The position numbers and the translations under genes are program-made. Below the pieces are notes generated by a model that was given only the letters and a program-made list of their open reading frames with translations, made no database searches and was not told the DNA's origin. From JBFMFE01 sp040752295 (GTDB lineage: Bacteria > UBP15 > UBA6099 > JBFMBQ01), in contig JBFMFE010000158.1 in the NCBI GenBank assembly GCA_040752295.1, forward strand, positions 1-13,075: a stretch of 13,075 nt of DNA, read 5' to 3'. Below, piece by piece: positions 13,019 to 13,075 of the stretch; position 1 is the first letter of the stretch; the number at the start of each line of letters is the position of its first letter.

Positions 13019-13075
13019 GTTCTCATCGCCGCCGCTCCGAGACAAGGACGGTGGTGTTTCAACCTGACCTGCGCT

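Noticed and set aside
1..13075. CRISPR arrays, tRNA/rRNA genes, transposases, integrases, toxin-antitoxin or other defence genes
   Set aside because: Read on both strands, I found no regularly spaced repeats, no tRNA-like cloverleaf sequences, and no protein with motifs of these families.

Overview
This is a bacterial chromosomal stretch of fairly high GC. It holds eleven genes I can support (one cut by the left edge) plus several expression signals. The lipoprotein and the sugar-transfer genes fit an organism with an elaborate envelope. Some genes have strong Shine-Dalgarno sites and sigma70-like promoters. The stringent-response enzyme is very divergent and the gene order matches no model organism I know. 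That suggests a poorly sampled lineage, probably an uncultured phylum, but the sequence alone does not allow a taxonomic placement.

Layout, left to right. (1) Plus strand, 2-2508: the 3' part of leuB (leucine synthesis), then a URO-D-superfamily protein with an extra central segment. (2) Minus strand, 7008-2542: aroB (shikimate pathway), a GT4 glycosyltransferase, a very AT-rich 100-bp spacer, a GT2 glycosyltransferase, and a second GT4 overlapping it by 4 bp. The three transferases look like a small surface-glycan or lipid-sugar module, and a candidate promoter lies upstream of aroB. This module converges on the URO-D gene with only 33 bp between the stops. (3) Plus strand, 7271-8128: a lipoprotein of unknown function whose candidate promoter sits so close to the ATG that the mRNA could be leaderless. 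(4) Minus strand, 10816-8089: a RelA/SpoT-family gene followed at once by thpR. The thpR 3' end overlaps the lipoprotein 3' end by 40 bp. (5) Minus strand, 11288-11097: a small possible gene between its own promoter-like and terminator signals. (6) Minus strand, 12154-11417: an exported protein of unknown function with a TATAAT box, a near-perfect Shine-Dalgarno and its own terminator. (7) A 385-bp gene-free, partly AT-rich region containing a 90-bp inverted-repeat structure. (8) Plus strand, 12569-13018: a YqeY-family gene.

I see no defence system, CRISPR array, phage, insertion sequence, integron, tRNA or rRNA. The most notable observation is in the RelA/SpoT homologue. It keeps every hydrolase metal-site motif but has lost the residues expected for (p)ppGpp synthesis. 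By sequence it is a long, TGS/ACT-containing, hydrolase-only enzyme. Other points worth a second look are the two AT-rich inverted-repeat islands, the small gene with its own signals, and the two orphan exported proteins.
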